This document shows, piece by piece, positions 38,002 to 46,610 of a stretch of DNA of 64,000 nt (positions are counted from its first letter, which is position 1; the number at the start of each line of letters is the position of its first letter). The notes below the pieces were generated by a model. The model was not told where the DNA came from. It saw only the letters and a program-made list of their open reading frames with translations, and did no database searches. Position numbers and translations under genes: made by a program. The DNA comes from Cyclobacterium roseum (GTDB lineage: Bacteria > Bacteroidota > Bacteroidia > Cytophagales > Cyclobacteriaceae): contig NZ_WNKF01000004.1 in NCBI RefSeq assembly GCF_010119225.1, positions 124,001 to 188,000 of the forward strand, read 5' to 3'.

Positions 38002-39036
38002 ATGAGTCAAAATAAAGCCAAAACAGGGATATTACTGGTGAATCTGGGCACGCCGGACAGTACCGCTACCGGAGATGTCCGAAAATACCTGCGTGAATTT
38101 TTAATGGATGGCAGGGTGATTGACATTCCGCTGATTCCCCGGTGGTTGTTGGTGAACCTGATCATTGCGCCTTTCCGGGCGCCCAAATCCGCAGGAGAAT
38201 ACCGGAAACTTTGGACGGATCGGGGTTCTCCCCTGCTTTTCCATACCATGGATCTAAAAGAAAAGCTATTGCCGCTGATCGACCAATCCCGTTTCCAGTT
38301 GGAAGTTGCCATGCGATACCAATCTCCCGGCATCGAAGAAGGGCTGAAAGCACTTAACAAGTCCAATGTAAAAGAGATCGTGGTATTGCCGCTATTTCCC
38401 CAGTACGCCTCGGCCACCAATGGTTCGGTGATCGAACGGGTTATGGAACTGGCTACCAGATGGCAAATCATTCCCAGTATTCGCTTCATCAGCAATTTTA
38501 TCGAACACCCCCTCTTTTTAGAGGCCTGGGCAGAGCTGGGTCAGGAGATGATGGCAGGCCAGGAGTATGACCGCTACCTTTTTTCCTACCATGGTTTGCC
38601 GGAAAGGCAAATTCGGAAAGGATCTGTGGACGGGTACTGTCGCCTGAGTGACACCTGCTGTGCACGGTATACCAAAAAGAATCAGTTTTGCTACCGGGCT
38701 CAATGCTTTCACACCACCCGTTTGATTGCCAAAAAGCTCCAACTGCCCGAGGAAAAAGTAGTCACCTGTTTTCAGTCCCGACTCGGAAAGGATCCCTGGA
38801 TCAAGCCTTACACGGAAGATTTGGTTCGGGAAATGGCGGGTAATGGGATCAAAAAAGTGCTGGTATTTTCTCCTGCTTTTGTCGCCGACTGCCTGGAAAC
38901 TACGGTGGAAGTTGGTGAGGAGTACAAGGAGCAGTTTTTAGAACAGGGGGGTGAACGTTGGGACCTGGTTCCCAGCCTGAATTCCAGGGATACCTGGGTA
39001 GATTGTGTGAAAGATCTTGTCACCTCCAAGCCCTGA
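38002..39036 (+). CDS. hemH: Ferrochelatase
   Basis: Inserts Fe2+ into protoporphyrin IX (or coproporphyrin III) in the last part of haem synthesis. The 344-residue protein starts GILLVNLGTPDSTATGDVRKYLREFL. It carries the metal-binding His in SYHGLPERQ (His197) and the Glu region CLETTVEVGEEY. A cysteine-containing segment GYCRLSDTCCARYTKKNQFCYRAQC is typical of Bacteroidota HemH. Length is standard. A TAnnTTTG box sits 27 bp before the start. It converges on the PhnZ-like gene. Confidence 0.96.
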   Translation: MSQNKAKTGILLVNLGTPDSTATGDVRKYLREFLMDGRVIDIPLIPRWLLVNLIIAPFRAPKSAGEYRKLWTDRGSPLLFHTMDLKEKLLPLIDQSRFQLEVAMRYQSPGIEEGLKALNKSNVKEIVVLPLFPQYASATNGSVIERVMELATRWQIIPSIRFISNFIEHPLFLEAWAELGQEMMAGQEYDRYLFSYHGLPERQIRKGSVDGYCRLSDTCCARYTKKNQFCYRAQCFHTTRLIAKKLQLPEEKVVTCFQSRLGKDPWIKPYTEDLVREMAGNGIKKVLVFSPAFVADCLETTVEVGEEYKEQFLEQGGERWDLVPSLNSRDTWVDCVKDLVTSKP

Positions 39037-39056
39037 ATGGAAAGGACGCCGGGGAT

Positions 39057-39620
39057 TTAATCCAGCAGGTCTTTTGCCATTTTTTTGTACTTGTCAAGGG
39101 AGGGAACCGGTACCTGCGTTTCCTTGGCTTTTTCATCCCATTCCCGCATCTTTAATATCAGGGAGTGGTTTTCATCCGCTTCAAATGCACTTGCTTCCTC
39201 CGGGCTCATCACTCCTCCCTGGTAGCGGAGCGTCTGCTTGCTGGCCTCAGATAAGCGGTTAAAATAATCCGGGTTTTTATAGGTCAGGTATCTTTTGGCT
39301 TCTACATGGCTTTCCACCAAGCGAGCAACCAGTTCCGGAAAACCCAATTTCCGCAGGTAGTCGGCACCCAGTTTTTCGTGGTCCATTACCCCAAACCCCC
39401 CCATCTGATCGACTGCTTCCCGTTGGGCAAAGAGGTGTCCCAGGTCATGGAAAAAAGCGGCCAAAATCACCTCAGGTGAATAACCTTCCGATTCAGCTAA
39501 CTGTGCGGCCTGACTCATATGTTCCAACTGAGAAACAGGCTCGCCGATATAATCTGCATCGCCAAAAGAGGCGTAAAGGGTAAAAATTTCATCTATAATG
39601 TCCTGGGTAGTCCTTTTCAT
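39057..39620 (-). CDS. PhnZ-like HD-domain di-iron oxygenase
   Basis: A 187-residue HD-domain protein of the phosphonate-operon HDIG group. Key residues can be aligned to PhnZ almost by number: Tyr24 and Glu27 (DADYIGE), His34 in QLEH, His58-Asp59 in FFHDLGH, His81, His105 (VESHVEAKRYL) and Asp162 (EWDEKA). These are the six iron ligands and two substrate-side residues described for PhnZ, which uses a mixed-valent di-iron centre and O2 to cleave the C-P bond of hydroxylated aminoethylphosphonate. No PhnY-like hydroxylase lies beside it. It is divergent from the phosphonatase-like gene across 272 bp, so a phosphonate role is likely but not certain; TmpB-like or inositol-oxygenase-like activities are alternatives. 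Confidence 0.85.
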   Translation of the reverse strand: MKRTTQDIIDEIFTLYASFGDADYIGEPVSQLEHMSQAAQLAESEGYSPEVILAAFFHDLGHLFAQREAVDQMGGFGVMDHEKLGADYLRKLGFPELVARLVESHVEAKRYLTYKNPDYFNRLSEASKQTLRYQGGVMSPEEASAFEADENHSLILKMREWDEKAKETQVPVPSLDKYKKMAKDLLD

Positions 39621-39758
39621 AACTATGCTATTTTGTTTTGAAAATACCGATATTCAGTAGAAAAGCCAAACCTTATTCATCTGTTTATAATTTTTTTTAG
39701 CGGTCAGATGGAATCTCGCATGATTTATAATCATCCCACTGTGTGACGATCTCGTCAT

Positions 39759-39781
39759 GCCTGCCTGTCCGGTAGGCAGGC
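39759..39781. repeat. REP-like palindrome
   Basis: Perfect inverted repeat: arms GCCTGCCT and AGGCAGGC around the loop GTCCGGT, preceded by CGTCAT. It lies between the divergent PhnZ-like and phosphonatase-like genes. It is much richer in G+C than its surroundings. It looks like the short interspersed palindromes that recur in many Bacteroidota genomes; no second copy is seen in this window. Confidence 0.65.
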
Positions 39782-39892
39782 TCGATTTCACGATTAATTA
39801 ACCGAAGGATGATTGGGTTTGGTTTTCTTCTATTATTTTTTTTGCCTATTTTGATCCCGTAATTAATAGCACTTATCAGGATTCGCAAACGT

Positions 39893-40600
39893 ATGAAAAA
39901 CCCCATCAAATTGGCTGTTTTTGACATGGCCGGCACCACCATCAAAGATCAAAGCAATGTGGCAGCGGCTTTTGTCACTGCTTTTTCAAGTAATGGTTAC
40001 GGACAGGTAAGCTTGGAGGAAGCCAACGAAAAAATGGGCTATCCCAAACCACTTGCCATCCGGGAAATGCTGCAAGCCCATTCCGAAAAGGTGACGGATG
40101 AAGAAGTGACTAAAATCCACGCTAGTTTTGTGGAGGAAATGATGCGATTTTACCGGGAAAGTCCGGACATTGCTCCGATGGACGATGCGCTGGAAGTATT
40201 TGAATCCTTGCAGCAAATGGGAATAAAAGTGGGATTGGACACGGGCTTTAGCAGGGATATTGCCGATGTCATCCTCGAGCGCATTGGCTGGAAAAATCAT
40301 CCGCTGATAGATATCATCGTGTGTAGCGATGAAGTTAAAAAAGGCCGGCCACACCCGGACATGATTTTGAAAATGATGGCGGCGTTGGGCATTGGTAGTC
40401 CATTGGAAGTAATCAAGATCGGGGACACCGAAGTAGATATCCATGAAGGACTGAATGCGGGCTGTCTGATGAGTCTGGCCGTGACCACGGGTGCTTACAC
40501 CGAAGCAGCACTAAGACCCCACAAACCTACCCACATCGTTCACCGGCTATTGGAAATTTTGCCTTTGGTAGCCAAAGAAATTGGTGAGCCCGTGCAGTAA
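39893..40600 (+). CDS. Phosphonatase-like HAD hydrolase
   Basis: A 235-residue HAD enzyme related to phosphonoacetaldehyde hydrolase. The nucleophile motif is FDMAGTTIKD (Asp11), with Ala two residues later, as in phosphonatases, instead of the usual second Asp. The cap has MGYPKPLAIREML with Lys52 aligned to the MGxxKxxHI segment whose Lys forms the Schiff base in PhnX. Later motifs: GLDTGFSRDIAD, VKKGRPHPDMIL and IKIGDTEVDIHEGLNAG. It overlaps the next gene (TAATG) and faces the PhnZ-like gene, so it is likely part of a phosphonate or phosphonate-like catabolic set. The exact substrate is unknown. Confidence 0.85.
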   Translation: MKNPIKLAVFDMAGTTIKDQSNVAAAFVTAFSSNGYGQVSLEEANEKMGYPKPLAIREMLQAHSEKVTDEEVTKIHASFVEEMMRFYRESPDIAPMDDALEVFESLQQMGIKVGLDTGFSRDIADVILERIGWKNHPLIDIIVCSDEVKKGRPHPDMILKMMAALGIGSPLEVIKIGDTEVDIHEGLNAGCLMSLAVTTGAYTEAALRPHKPTHIVHRLLEILPLVAKEIGEPVQ

Positions 40601-41922
40601 TGTTTATCATTCCCTCCTTTACCAAAAAACTAGCTGCTGCTCCACCATTGCTCATGAGCCTTTTTGCCGGGGTCATGGCATTTCTAACCTACAGTTGCAT
40701 GTATGCTTTTCGGAAGCCATTTGCTTCCGCAACGTTTGACGGGGAAGAATGGTGGGGGCTCGACCTGAAAGTCTGGCTGATTTTGATGCAGACCCTAGGG
40801 TACATGGCCAGTAAGTTTTACGGGATTAAAGTCATTTCTGAATTGAAAGCTTCTGACAGGGCCCGACTTACGCTGAGCCTAATCGGAGTTTCCTGGTTGG
40901 GATTATTGGGCTTTGCCCTGCTACCTGCCCCCTGGAATATTTTATGCTTTCTGATCAATGGTTTTCCACTTGGCTTGATTTGGGGGTTGGTTTTCCACTA
41001 CCTTGAAGGCAGGCGATTTACCGAAATGATGGGTAGCATTTTGGCGGTGAGTTTTGTGTTTTCGTCGGGATTTGTAAAGACAGTAGGCCGCTATCTATTG
41101 GTTGACCTGGAAGTGGACCCGTATTGGATGCCCTTTTTGACCGGTGCCATTTTTATTCCAGTATTGTTGGCAAGTGTTTTTCTTTTGAACCATACACCTT
41201 CTCCCAGTACCGGGGACATTGCTCTGAAAACGGAACGAAAATCCATGCATCAGGCCGATCGTAGCGCTTTTTTCCGGCAGTTTCGCACTGGCGTGATTAT
41301 CCTTATATTGGTCTATATGGTCCTGACAGCCTTTCGGGATATTCGCGATAATTTTGTGGTAGAGATATGGAAAGATCTGAGGGTGACCGTGCCCCCCGAA
41401 CTGCTGACACAAACCGAGATTCCCATCACCCTTATCCTGTTACTGATGATGGGGCTGCTGGTACTGGTGAAAAATAATTTCAAAGCCTTGTTTATCTACC
41501 ATTTGATTATCATCTCAGGGTTATTACTGGCGCTAGCGGCTACGCTGGCCATGCTAAATGGCTGGCTATCGCCTTTATATTGGATGGTGGCAACCGGTAC
41601 AGGTACTTACATGGCGTATATTCCCTTCAATTGCCTGCTTTTTGATCGTTTGCTGGCATCTTTTAAATACGCGGGTAATGTAGGTTTCCTGATGTACCTG
41701 GTCGATAGTTTTGGTTACCTGGGTTCTACCGGAATCCTCGTTTTTAAACAATTTGGAGACTATGAACGCATGAGTTGGCTGTCTTTTTATTCCCAGGGCT
41801 TGATTTTACTGATGGGTCTTAGTGTGCTCCTTATGGCGGTTAGTGGGGTTTATTTTTTCAGGAAACTTCAAGCCTATCAGCTGCTCTCTGACCGGAAGCA
41901 TTTGCCTGGAATGATTCCCTAA
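40600..41922 (+). CDS. MFS-type transporter (DUF5690-like)
   Basis: A 440-residue integral membrane protein with about 12 hydrophobic segments, of the major-facilitator fold. The N-terminal motif AFLTYSCMYAFRKPFASATF recalls the organophosphate:Pi antiporter branch (YxxRKxF), which includes glycerol-3-phosphate and hexose-phosphate carriers. I recall this family as DUF5690, found with phosphonatase-like genes in Bacteroidota. Its start codon overlaps the stop of the HAD gene, so they are coupled. It probably imports a phosphonate or organophosphate through the inner membrane (inference). Confidence 0.8.
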   Translation: MFIIPSFTKKLAAAPPLLMSLFAGVMAFLTYSCMYAFRKPFASATFDGEEWWGLDLKVWLILMQTLGYMASKFYGIKVISELKASDRARLTLSLIGVSWLGLLGFALLPAPWNILCFLINGFPLGLIWGLVFHYLEGRRFTEMMGSILAVSFVFSSGFVKTVGRYLLVDLEVDPYWMPFLTGAIFIPVLLASVFLLNHTPSPSTGDIALKTERKSMHQADRSAFFRQFRTGVIILILVYMVLTAFRDIRDNFVVEIWKDLRVTVPPELLTQTEIPITLILLLMMGLLVLVKNNFKALFIYHLIIISGLLLALAATLAMLNGWLSPLYWMVATGTGTYMAYIPFNCLLFDRLLASFKYAGNVGFLMYLVDSFGYLGSTGILVFKQFGDYERMSWLSFYSQGLILLMGLSVLLMAVSGVYFFRKLQAYQLLSDRKHLPGMIP

Positions 41923-41951
41923 TTTGGTTTTCTACCATCTGAATAGAAAAA

Positions 41952-42146
41952 TCAGGAATCATCCTGTTGCCGTTTGTAGCGAAACCAATAATAAGCTGGA
42001 AATACAAGTGCTTTCAGACGCCAATCATTTTTTTCATGAAAGGACAGCCAGGGATTGTTATTAATATGACGGTAGAAAAGGCTGGCCATCAGCAGGTGGG
42101 CCAAAACCAGCAATAAAGCGGCAGTGTACAGTATTAGTTCAGTCAT
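41952..42146 (-). CDS. Small membrane protein (64 aa)
   Basis: A 64-residue protein with one strong N-terminal membrane helix (LILYTAALLLVLAHLLMASLF) and a basic aromatic tail (WRLKALVFPAYYWFRYKRQ). It overlaps the upstream methyltransferase-like gene by 4 bp (ATGA), which argues that it is real and co-translated. No known family recognised. Confidence 0.65.
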   Translation of the reverse strand: MTELILYTAALLLVLAHLLMASLFYRHINNNPWLSFHEKNDWRLKALVFPAYYWFRYKRQQDDS

Positions 42147-42748
42147 TTTCCAAAACGGGGTATGATGGCGGGAATCTCTTTTTGATACCTGGCGTAGCGC
42201 CTGCCATATAGGGTTAGTAGCTTTTTTTCTTCAAAATAAATGCCTACCGGTAAGTATAGCAAAAGGGCCGCTAGATGAAATAGCGAAGAAAGATTGGGCA
42301 CGTATAAGAAATACCCCATAAAAATCAAGATTAAACCGGCATAGAGGGGATGCCGCATGTATCCATACCAACCGTCTGTAACCAGTGGTTCGTTCTCAGA
42401 AAGGTCATCTTGCGGGCGAAGGCCTAGGAATCGGCTGACCGAAACATCCCGCATGCTTTTTACGCAAATGATGGTACCAAACGTAGCGAGCATAAAGCCC
42501 AGGTAGGTGCTGCCCGGACCGGAAGCAAAAAGCCAGATGGGAGGAATACTGCCTGCATAAAGGAACAAGGCTAAAAAGAAGAGGCTTGAAAACAAGCTAT
42601 ACGCCAGACGGTACCATTTATATTGTCCTTTAAGCAAGGACCTGATTTTTCTTTTTATATTGAGTGTGGCGAGGAACGTGTGGCTGCTGTAGAATAGCAC
42701 CCAGCCAAGTCCCAAAATGAGGTAGTCCATAAACACCCAAATATCCAT
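42143..42748 (-). CDS. Isoprenylcysteine carboxyl methyltransferase-like / NnrU-type membrane protein
   Basis: A 201-residue membrane protein with about five hydrophobic segments. The C-terminal signature GWYGYMRHPLYAGLILIFMGYFL followed by GIYFEEKKLLTLYGRRYARYQKEIP is the S-adenosylmethionine-binding region of the ICMT/phospholipid-methyltransferase superfamily. The substrate (a lipid or another small hydrophobic compound) is unknown. Its start codon is only 13 bp from the divergent deoC start, so the two promoters must overlap the opposite genes. Confidence 0.8.
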   Translation of the reverse strand: MDIWVFMDYLILGLGWVLFYSSHTFLATLNIKRKIRSLLKGQYKWYRLAYSLFSSLFFLALFLYAGSIPPIWLFASGPGSTYLGFMLATFGTIICVKSMRDVSVSRFLGLRPQDDLSENEPLVTDGWYGYMRHPLYAGLILIFMGYFLYVPNLSSLFHLAALLLYLPVGIYFEEKKLLTLYGRRYARYQKEIPAIIPRFGK

Positions 42749-42761
42749 ATTTTGATTGATT

Positions 42762-43427
42762 ATGAAAAATTTACACCGCTATATTGAACACAGTGCCTTG
42801 CATCCTGCAGTGGATGACAAAGCGATTCGGTTGTTGATCAGCCAGGCTGTCATATACCATTTTCGTGCCGTATGCGTTCCTCCGTTCTGGGTGAAAAAAG
42901 TCAAAAGAGAGTTGGCTGAAGAAGACATACAGGTAGTTACCGTAGTTGGTTTTCCGTTCGGCTACAACATGAGCCAGACCAAGCTTGCCGAATGCAATCA
43001 AGCGATGGATGACGGAGCAGATGAACTGGATGTGGTCTGGTCCTTATCCGCCTTCAAATCGAAAATGAATTGGCCCAAAATAGAATTGGCGCAGCTAGCC
43101 AATCGAATCCACGATAGGGAAAAAATGCTGAAAGTGATCGTCGAAACGGCCTATCTTAACAAGGAAGAATTGGAACAAGCCTGTGGCATTTGCAGGGATG
43201 CCGGTGCTGATTTTGTTAAAACGTCCACCGGATATGCACCAAGGGGAGCAGAAGCCGGGACGGTTCGGGAGATGCGCCGGCTCCTTCCAAGCCAAATCGG
43301 GATCAAGGCCAGTGGAGGCATAAAAACGATGGACCAAACCCTGGAAATGATCCATGCTGGGGCTGACCGGATTGGGACCAGTAGCGGCCCGCAAATCATG
43401 GATGCTTTTCTCCGGAACCAATCCTGA
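42762..43427 (+). CDS. deoC: Deoxyribose-phosphate aldolase
   Basis: Cleaves 2-deoxyribose 5-phosphate to glyceraldehyde 3-phosphate and acetaldehyde in deoxynucleoside breakdown. Taking the ATG at 42762 gives 221 residues; the frame is open for two codons further (TTG ATT) but that start is unlikely. Schiff-base lysine: Lys153 in DFVKTSTGYAPRGA; the second lysine is Lys182 in GIKASGGIKTM; the Asp motif is DELDVVWSL. The last 32 bp overlap the convergent Na/Pi-type transporter gene. Confidence 0.95.
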   Translation: MKNLHRYIEHSALHPAVDDKAIRLLISQAVIYHFRAVCVPPFWVKKVKRELAEEDIQVVTVVGFPFGYNMSQTKLAECNQAMDDGADELDVVWSLSAFKSKMNWPKIELAQLANRIHDREKMLKVIVETAYLNKEELEQACGICRDAGADFVKTSTGYAPRGAEAGTVREMRRLLPSQIGIKASGGIKTMDQTLEMIHAGADRIGTSSGPQIMDAFLRNQS

Positions 43428-44598
43428 TATCACCGACTTCCTCCGTTTTGGGAAGAGTAGGTGCTGTGTCTGTGCCGGACTCTCCATCGGACTGATTGAA
43501 ATAAATCAGAAAAAAGGGGATGATAAAAAAGGTTAGAAGAATATAAGCGAATCCAACGAAACGGGTATTGGCCGTTTTTTTTCCAAAATTCCGCGCAAAT
43601 TTTACGGGAATCTCACGTAATGCAGGAAAGGGAAGGAAAAGCAACGCTCCGATAAGGTTAAACAGAACATGAACAATCGCCACGCTAATGGCCGCTTCGG
43701 TTTTATAAAGGGCAGCAATTACTGCTGTAATGGTGGTTCCCAGATTAGCTCCCATAATAAAGGGGAACACTTTTCTCAAGGCAACCTTGCCGGTGGCAAC
43801 TGCGGTCACCATCAGGGAGGTAGTGACGGTGCTGGACTGAACGGCCGCTGTAAAAAACATCCCATAGGCAAAAGAGCGATAGGGAAAGTTAAAAATATGT
43901 TTTCGGATTTTTTTAAAGTTTGGGGTAATCAGGGAGCGATAGGCCAGGGCAGAGAGGATTTTGATGGACCCTACCAGAAGCACAATCCCCACAAGCAGAC
44001 CAAAAAGCGGCCAATGGAGCCATTCTGCCAGGTAATAACTCAGGGGTCGGAGAAAAAAACCCTGATAGCTCAAATCGCCTTCGAAAATAGTGCTTCCGGC
44101 CCCAAGCCCACGAGTAATCCAGGCGGCCATTTTACTTAGGAGACCAAAATACACCTCGAGGGGGAGTAAGAGAATGACCGAAATGATATTGAAAAGATCG
44201 TGCAAAACACCAGCTGAAAGGGCCTTGCGGAAGGATTTTTTTTTCATAATGTAGCCAAAAGCTACCAGTGTACTCGTGAGGGTCGTTCCAATATTTGCCC
44301 CCATAATCAGGGGAACAGCCTGTGCCAGGCTCAGGTTACCGGAGGCGACCAGGACCACGACCATGGCCGATACCGTAGAGCTGGATTGGATAAGGGCGGT
44401 AGTCAACAAGCCTATAAACAGTCCTACAAATGGGTTACTGGTGGCCATAAACAGCGTATTGGCTACTTCATTGTTTAATTTAGCCAGAGAATAGGTCAAA
44501 AAATCAATCGAAAACATGAACAGCAGTAAACCAAAAATCACGGTAACTGCCAAAATCAGATTCTTTTTATAGGTTTTACCCGCAGAAGTAGTGGTCAT
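43396..44598 (-). CDS. Na/Pi cotransporter family protein (NptA/YjbB type)
   Basis: A 400-residue inner-membrane protein with two inverted repeats, each bearing the family hallmark: TTALIQSSSTVSAMVV with MGANIGTTLTS in the first, and TAAVQSSTVTTSLMV with MGANLGTTITA in the second. These QSSS/QSST motifs bind substrate and Na+ in the SLC34-like family. A C-terminal PhoU-like domain is absent and the protein ends in a short hydrophilic tail. It moves phosphate with sodium; direction (uptake or export) is not readable. It overlaps deoC by 32 bp at the 3' ends. Confidence 0.92.
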   Translation of the reverse strand: MTTTSAGKTYKKNLILAVTVIFGLLLFMFSIDFLTYSLAKLNNEVANTLFMATSNPFVGLFIGLLTTALIQSSSTVSAMVVVLVASGNLSLAQAVPLIMGANIGTTLTSTLVAFGYIMKKKSFRKALSAGVLHDLFNIISVILLLPLEVYFGLLSKMAAWITRGLGAGSTIFEGDLSYQGFFLRPLSYYLAEWLHWPLFGLLVGIVLLVGSIKILSALAYRSLITPNFKKIRKHIFNFPYRSFAYGMFFTAAVQSSTVTTSLMVTAVATGKVALRKVFPFIMGANLGTTITAVIAALYKTEAAISVAIVHVLFNLIGALLFLPFPALREIPVKFARNFGKKTANTRFVGFAYILLTFFIIPFFLIYFNQSDGESGTDTAPTLPKTEEVGDIRIGSGEKHP

Positions 44599-44909
44599 TC
44601 AAAAATCAAATTAGAAATAGCTTCTTTCAATTTGCAAAATACGTATACACCCTATAGAAATACACACTTTTCGCATAAAACTTATGTTAAAATTAGTAGT
44701 ACCCCATTTGTTTGGGAAGAAACGATTTAAATTTCAAAAGGGGCTGGGAAGAAATAAAATCTTTCTATTTTTGAACAAAAGAGGTTTGCCCGGGCATTCA
44801 CTCAAAATTCTCGGTTTTCGCCCTTTTACAGGGACTTAACAATTTGGTAACATTATCCTTAATAATTCTTGTTTAATTTGCGTCCGTATTTCCAAGCCGA
44901 AACCAGCTT
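44599..44909. other. Intergenic region, no gene seen
   Basis: 311 bp between the divergent Na/Pi-type gene and the PiT-like gene. A+T-rich. A TATTTTTG box at 44766-44773 and a TTGTTTAATTTG stretch near 44869-44880 are possible promoter parts for the rightward gene. No RNA gene or repeat recognised. Confidence 0.5.
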
Positions 44910-46040
44910 ATGGCCAAACTGAAAGATCAAAACATTAACCAGGATGCGCTATCCAAAGCCGCCTATTCACTTTTTGATTTTACAAAAAAAGAAAAGTCCT
45001 TTCTTTTAATCATTTGCATCTTGATATCCGTTGCAGGTATCATTACTCCCTATACCTATGCTGCCATGTGGTTTGGGTTTATGCTTGCTGCTTATTCGGC
45101 TATTGCCAACGATAGCATACAGACGATTGGGACCTTTATTGCCTCCAACAAGAACAGGAAATGGTATTATTTGTGGCTTTTTATGGGGCTGATTTTTGTC
45201 GGTACCGTTACCTATAGCTGGTACACGTATAATGGGGATGTTAGTTACCAGCGATTGCAGGTCGATGGTCTGGATCAGGCTCCACAGAGTTTTGTCTTTT
45301 TGCAAATTGCGGCGCCGATCGTTTTGCTGGTTATGACCCGTCTACGGATGCCGGTTTCGACTACCTTTCTGTTACTAAATGTTTTTACCTACAAAGCGGG
45401 CACTATTATAGGAGTCATGCAAAAAAGTTTCGTCGGGTACTTTTTAGCGTTTTTTGCTGCCATTGTGGTATGGTATATATTGGAAAAGTTTGTCACTAGC
45501 TATCTGAAGGGAAAACCCGGAAACTACTGGTATTTCCTTCAATGGATTACCTCGGGCAGTTTGTGGGCGGTGTGGGTTATGCAAGATGCGGCCAATATAG
45601 CCGTTTTCCTTCCACGACAATTAAATGTCTGGGAATTTTCTGCGTTTACCGGCTTTGTATTTTTTGGTCTAGGTGTGCTTTTTTACATGAAAGGAGATAA
45701 GATTCAAGGGATCGTGAATGAAAAGACCAGCGTCACGGATGTGCGGGCAGCGACTATTGTCGACTTGGTGTACGCTGTTATCCTGTTTTATTTCAAGTCT
45801 TACAGTAACATGCCCATGAGTACCACCTGGGTTTTTATTGGACTTTTGGGAGGCAGGGAGTTGTCCATCGCTCTGGCGAAATCAAAGAAGCTGAAGAAAC
45901 GTAAAGCTCGTCTGGTAAGGGCGTATCGATTGGCGAAAAATGATTTCGTTAAAGCAGGTATCGGCTTGATTGTGTCGCTTATCCTTGCACTGATCATCAA
46001 CGAAGGGGTAAGAAAAGAAATTTTTGACTTGATTTTCTAA
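44910..46040 (+). CDS. PiT-like inorganic phosphate transporter relative
   Basis: A 376-residue membrane protein with about nine or ten hydrophobic segments. Two stretches resemble the PiT family repeats: AIANDSIQTIGTFIASNKN (compare the GANDxxNxxGT core) near residue 65 and SYSNMPMSTTWVFIGLLGGREL (compare the PVSTTHxxxG core) near residue 298. A third, MTRLRMPVSTTFLLLNVF, lies near 145. Phosphate transport is therefore a reasonable guess but the motifs are degenerate. It lies 311 bp from the Na/Pi-type gene and is followed after 10 bp by tadA. Confidence 0.7.
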   Translation: MAKLKDQNINQDALSKAAYSLFDFTKKEKSFLLIICILISVAGIITPYTYAAMWFGFMLAAYSAIANDSIQTIGTFIASNKNRKWYYLWLFMGLIFVGTVTYSWYTYNGDVSYQRLQVDGLDQAPQSFVFLQIAAPIVLLVMTRLRMPVSTTFLLLNVFTYKAGTIIGVMQKSFVGYFLAFFAAIVVWYILEKFVTSYLKGKPGNYWYFLQWITSGSLWAVWVMQDAANIAVFLPRQLNVWEFSAFTGFVFFGLGVLFYMKGDKIQGIVNEKTSVTDVRAATIVDLVYAVILFYFKSYSNMPMSTTWVFIGLLGGRELSIALAKSKKLKKRKARLVRAYRLAKNDFVKAGIGLIVSLILALIINEGVRKEIFDLIF

Positions 46041-46050
46041 AGCAGTATAC

Positions 46051-46494
46051 TTGGAAATTTACTCAGATGAATATTGGATGAATGAAGCGCTGAAGCAGGC
46101 AGAAATCGCCTTCGATGATGGGGAGATTCCCGTAGGAGCGGTGATTGTCGTCAGAAACAGGGTCATCGCCCGGGCCTATAACCAGACGGAAAAGCTTACC
46201 GATGTGACCGCTCATGCCGAAATCCTGGCCATAACGGCGGCTTCCCATGCCCTGGGCGCCAAGTACCTACCGGAATGCAAACTGTACGTGACGCTGGAGC
46301 CCTGTATCATGTGTGCCGGGGCTAGCTTTTGGGCACAACTGGGAGAAATACACTTTGCCAGTAGCGACCCACAAAGAGGGTATTCCCGTATACCTCAACC
46401 CCTTCTCCATCCCAAAACCAAAGTCTCCAGCGGCCTGATGGAGGATAAATCAAAGAATTTGTTGCAGGCATTTTTTAAAAATCTCAGAAATTAG
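46051..46494 (+). CDS. tadA: tRNA-specific adenosine deaminase
   Basis: Converts wobble adenosine to inosine in tRNA-Arg(ACG). Zinc-site motifs: [10 protein letters not shown] (His55, catalytic Glu57) and EPCIMCAGA (Cys85, Cys88). The start appears to be TTG at 46051, giving [18 protein letters not shown], which aligns with the family N-terminus; the first ATG (46078) would cut off the first strand. Length of 147 residues is normal. It lies 10 bp after the PiT-like gene. Confidence 0.95.
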   Translation: MEIYSDEYWMNEALKQAEIAFDDGEIPVGAVIVVRNRVIARAYNQTEKLTDVTAHAEILAITAASHALGAKYLPECKLYVTLEPCIMCAGASFWAQLGEIHFASSDPQRGYSRIPQPLLHPKTKVSSGLMEDKSKNLLQAFFKNLRN

Positions 46495-46610
46495 AGATTC
46501 GACGGAATAAAAGAACCATTTTTCAAGTTACTTGGTTTGTACTAGTAGGTTTTTTAATACGAACCTGCACCATCAACTCAATTTTATGTTTCACTAAAAA
46601 TAAAAAACGA

